7,337 nucleotides of DNA from Treponema sp. (GTDB taxonomy: Bacteria; Spirochaetota; Spirochaetia; Treponematales; Treponemataceae). The position numbers and the translations under genes are program-made. The notes under the pieces were generated by a model that had not been told where the DNA came from, did not search any database, and saw nothing but the letters and a program-made list of their open reading frames with translations. Below, piece by piece: positions 5,143 through 7,337 of the stretch. Every line of letters begins with the position of its first letter. Position 1 is the first letter of the stretch. The DNA lies in NCBI GenBank assembly GCA_003447785.1, contig DLYJ01000186.1:1-7337 (forward strand). Direction: 5' to 3'.

Positions 5143-6042
5143 TTAACCGGCATATTCGCGCAGAATTGCACGTACACCGTCCAGATAATTCTGCCCGAAC
5201 ATGTTGAGGTGGTTCAAAAGATGGTACAGATTGTATAAATCGCGTCTGTCATCGTAGCCGCTTTCCAGAGGAAAGGCTTCATTGTAGGCTTCGTAAAAGC
5301 GGCTGTTGAATCCGCCAAAAAGTTCGGTCATTGCAAGGTCTGCCTCGCGGTGGCCGTAGTATGATGCCGGGTCAATCAAAACGGCCTTTCCTTCAGGACC
5401 ACACATTACGTTTCCGGCCCACATGTCACCGTGCAAAAGTGAAGGCTCATCCGGTTCAATCAGGAATTTATCAAGGTTATCAAGAAGTTTAGAAATCCGT
5501 TTTCTGTCAGACTCGTCAAAAAATTTGTCTGCGTCCTTAAATTGAACTGCAAGGCGGTTGTCGCGGAAAAACTCTATCCAGCTTTTAGTCCATGTATTTT
5601 TTTGAGCGCGCGCTCCGATATAATTGTCCTGATAAAAGCCAAAGCCATTTGAGCCTTCTGCCGGACAATAGCGGTGCATTTTTGCAAGGCTCTGTGCAAA
5701 GTCATCCCAGAAATTTACGGCAAAATTTCCTAATTCAACAAAAGAAAGAAGCAGAAAACTATATCCCACCTGCTCGCCCTTATCGGTTCCATAACCCAGA
5801 ACTTCCGGTGTTGAAATTGCTCCCGTTTTTTGAATTTCTTCAAGTCCGGCGCGTTCGCATTCAAAGAAGTTAAAATTTTCCTTAGCGTTTGCCTTCATAA
5901 AAACTTTTGTTCCGTCGGTGAGGGTAAGGCTGTAAGCCTTGTTGATGTCGCCGCCTGTGAGTCTGTCAGTTTTTGCGATTTTTACCGAGTTTCCAAATAA
6001 ATCAACCAGGGCACCCGCAAGGGAATCATATTTTTTTATCAC
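5143..6042 (-). CDS. Fructosamine-kinase (FN3K) family protein
   Basis: This 299-aa cytoplasmic protein belongs to the fructosamine/ketosamine-3-kinase family within the aminoglycoside-phosphotransferase-like fold. Characterised members phosphorylate sugar adducts on amines, reversing glycation of proteins or small molecules. Seen: the N-lobe LTGGDINKAYSL (28-39) as glycine-rich loop, FMK (48-50) with the likely ATP-binding Lys50, DNYIGA (139-144), the catalytic loop LLHGDMWAGNV (202-212) with Asp206 and Asn211, and the metal-binding IDPASYYGHREADLAM (223-238) with Asp224. The GHRE-x-DLAM segment is highly typical of the family. Length is close to the usual 285-300 aa. The start is GTG at 6040-6042, overlapping the TGA of the ABC ATPase gene as GTGA, so translation is coupled to that gene. 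The substrate cannot be read from sequence; bacterial homologues may act on small ketosamines rather than proteins. Confidence 0.9.
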   Translation of the reverse strand: MIKKYDSLAGALVDLFGNSVKIAKTDRLTGGDINKAYSLTLTDGTKVFMKANAKENFNFFECERAGLEEIQKTGAISTPEVLGYGTDKGEQVGYSFLLLSFVELGNFAVNFWDDFAQSLAKMHRYCPAEGSNGFGFYQDNYIGARAQKNTWTKSWIEFFRDNRLAVQFKDADKFFDESDRKRISKLLDNLDKFLIEPDEPSLLHGDMWAGNVMCGPEGKAVLIDPASYYGHREADLAMTELFGGFNSRFYEAYNEAFPLESGYDDRRDLYNLYHLLNHLNMFGQNYLDGVRAILREYAG

Positions 6043-6710
6043 TTCTGTAACTGTCCTGCATCCATTTTTAAGATTATATCTGCGTATTTAGCCGCTTCGC
6101 TTTCATGGGTTACGAGCATAACCGCACAGCCACTGTCAGCTGTTTTACGCAAGAGGTTAAGAACTATGTTTGTGTTTTCGTCGTCCAGATCGTCTGTGGG
6201 CTCGTCGGCAAACAACACCTTTGGTTTTAACAGAAGTGCGCGGGCAATCGACATACGGCGCATTTCGCCACCGCTGAGTTCGCTCATGCGGGCGTTTTCA
6301 AGATTCAATATTCCCACCATGTCCAGAAGTTCCCGGGCACGGTCCGTGTAATCTGCACTGTCTCCCTTTAAAAGGGCCGCCGGAATCAGTACGTTTTCCA
6401 GAACAGAAAGTGCATACAAACCATTCTGTCCCTGAGGAATTACACCAAAATTCTCGTTACGAAGGCGCGAAAGTTCTTTGTCATCCATACGGTACAGGTC
6501 TTTGCCGTCAAGCATCACGGTTCCAGAATTTGGTTTTAAAAGACCGGCGCACATGTAAAGGAGTGTGCTTTTTCCGCTGCCTGAGCGTCCGGTAATTTCT
6601 GTAAGCTTACCGGGTGTAAGTTCAAGCGTACACGGTTTAACCGCTTCAAAATGGCTTTGGTTTTTTGTCGGCCTGTAATATTTTTTTGTAACGTTTTGAG
6701 CAACGAGCAT
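6039..6710 (-). CDS. ABC transporter ATPase, MacB/LolD/FtsE-like
   Basis: This 223-aa ATPase should energise the FtsX-type permease encoded immediately upstream. Seen: Walker A GRSGSGKST (41-49), Q-loop with Gln93 (VIPQGQNGL), signature LSGGE (145-149, then MRRM, where most relatives have LSGGQQQR), Walker B VLFADEPT (165-172) with catalytic Glu170, D-loop DDLD (173-176, commonly G-N/A-LD), and H-loop His202 (LVTHE). It is of usual length for the MacB/LolD family. The start ATG shares one base with the permease stop (TGATG), and a GGGAGGG ribosome site lies just before it, so the two are coupled. Such systems act as mechanotransmitters moving lipoproteins, peptides or antimicrobials across the envelope rather than as importers. 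The substrate is not evident. Confidence 0.93.
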   Translation of the reverse strand: MLVAQNVTKKYYRPTKNQSHFEAVKPCTLELTPGKLTEITGRSGSGKSTLLYMCAGLLKPNSGTVMLDGKDLYRMDDKELSRLRNENFGVIPQGQNGLYALSVLENVLIPAALLKGDSADYTDRARELLDMVGILNLENARMSELSGGEMRRMSIARALLLKPKVLFADEPTDDLDDENTNIVLNLLRKTADSGCAVMLVTHESEAAKYADIILKMDAGQLQK

Positions 6711-7337
6711 CAGTTTCCCTCCCGTAAAATTACACCGGTATCAATTTTACTGATTTTCAGAACACTGACAATAGAAGTCAGACAGCCGGTTACCAGAGAA
6801 ACAACCAGGGTAATCAGGGCAAGTAGCGCAATTTTTCCGGGTCCCGCAATCAGGAACGGAAGCGCAAGTTTTTCTTCCACCGAACTCTGGAACGGAATAA
6901 TAAGCATAACTGCAAGGGCAATTCCCAGGAGGCATCCGGTCAGATTTACAATCATGGATTCGCTGAATACAAGACCCGCAAGTCCCTTTCGTGTTGAACC
7001 CATAACGCGCATAATTGCAAATTCCTTTTTGCGTTCATTCATTATCATGGTAAATACAATTACGATCACAACCAGACACAAAATCCAGACTACAAAAATC
7101 ATTGTGCCCAGCAGCCCGGCAATCTGCCTCATATTGTTTCCCACATTTACAGTCATGGACTTTGTCTGGACAGCCGTAACTTCCGGAACAGCCTGGTTTA
7201 TAAATTCAACTACATCTTCAACGGCGTACTCATCGTAAACCTTTACCTGGATTGAACTTACAACGTCGTCCGGGCTGGTGTTCCTTTCAATGTTTTTGCC
7301 CATGGTAATCATGGAGCCGGTCAAAATTTTGATTGTG
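6710..7337 (-). CDS. FtsX/MacB-type ABC permease, C-terminal part (partial)
   Basis: The 5' end is outside the window; 208 codons are visible. The fragment starts in the extracytoplasmic domain (IQVKVYDEYAVEDVVEFIN, then VPEVTAVQT), continues into three membrane helices (visible residues about 74-98, 125-149 and 166-192), and ends with the short cytoplasmic tail ISKIDTGVILREGN. Between the first two helices is MNERKKEFAIMRVMGSTRKG, the coupling-helix segment diagnostic of FtsX-like permeases. The next gene is its ATPase, overlapping by one base. Together they should form a MacB/LolCDE-like type VII ABC complex in the inner membrane. Which substrate it handles cannot be told from this fragment. 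Confidence 0.92.
   Translation of the reverse strand, partial: TIKILTGSMITMGKNIERNTSPDDVVSSIQVKVYDEYAVEDVVEFINQAVPEVTAVQTKSMTVNVGNNMRQIAGLLGTMIFVVWILCLVVIVIVFTMIMNERKKEFAIMRVMGSTRKGLAGLVFSESMIVNLTGCLLGIALAVMLIIPFQSSVEEKLALPFLIAGPGKIALLALITLVVSLVTGCLTSIVSVLKISKIDTGVILREGN

Noticed and set aside
5097..5153. Inverted repeat ATGCCGG ... CCGGCAT across the copA / kinase convergence as a bidirectional terminator
   Set aside because: The arms are 7 bp with a loop of more than 40 nt and both lie in coding sequence without a T-tract; likely coincidence.
6651..7238. 195-codon open frame antisense to the ABC permease
   Set aside because: It is the mirror of a strongly supported FtsX-type coding sequence, and its translation is Ser/Thr/Ile/Arg-rich with no domain-like pattern.
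1..7337. CRISPR array, tRNA or rRNA genes, insertion sequence ends
   Set aside because: No regularly spaced direct repeats, no cloverleaf or rRNA-like stretches, and no transposase fragments with terminal inverted repeats were found on reading both strands.

Overview
The window looks like a host-associated Treponema-type spirochaete chromosome, or a similar moderate-GC anaerobe. This rests on protein character (a Cu+ ATPase with a spirochaete/Firmicutes-like CopZ domain, BrnTA and HigBA toxin-antitoxin modules, a fructosamine-kinase-like protein) and on base composition. No rRNA or other definitive marker is present, so the taxonomic call is an inference.

Layout. (1) Positions 1-1930, + strand, are a markedly AT-rich accessory segment. 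It holds the last 17 codons of a BrnT-like toxin, its BrnA-like antitoxin, a 271-aa protein of unknown function that resembles the DUF6994 family, a terminator, and a self-contained HigB/HigA-type toxin-antitoxin pair. That pair has a good sigma70-type promoter with a perfect inverted repeat laid over it. The spacers after the two toxin-antitoxin modules share a short motif and contain GC-rich hairpins, which suggests a cassette-type array. (2) Positions 1930-2599 have no intact gene. They hold a cluster of hairpins, a minus-strand remnant resembling the C-terminus of a SAM methyltransferase, a perfect AT-rich palindrome, and a plus-strand frameshifted remnant that may be the tail of a TetR-type regulator. 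(3) Positions 2600-5128, + strand, encode an 842-aa Cu(I) P1B-type ATPase. Its last 71 residues are a complete CopZ copper chaperone, fused in frame. The fused CopZ keeps its own ATG and an optimally placed Shine-Dalgarno sequence, so free CopZ may also be made. (4) Positions 5143-7337, minus strand, are a tightly packed operon converging on copA. In transcription order it contains an FtsX/MacB-type ABC permease (5' end outside the window), its ATPase, and a fructosamine-kinase-family protein, joined by TGATG and GTGA junctions.

The copper ATPase and its chaperone domain form one detoxification unit: the chaperone delivers Cu+ and the pump exports it. The minus-strand permease and ATPase should form one MacB/LolCDE-like complex, with the kinase translated by coupling to the ATPase. 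The two most interesting points are the CopA-CopZ fusion with a preserved internal start, and the possibly leaderless higB mRNA whose promoter is covered by a palindrome.
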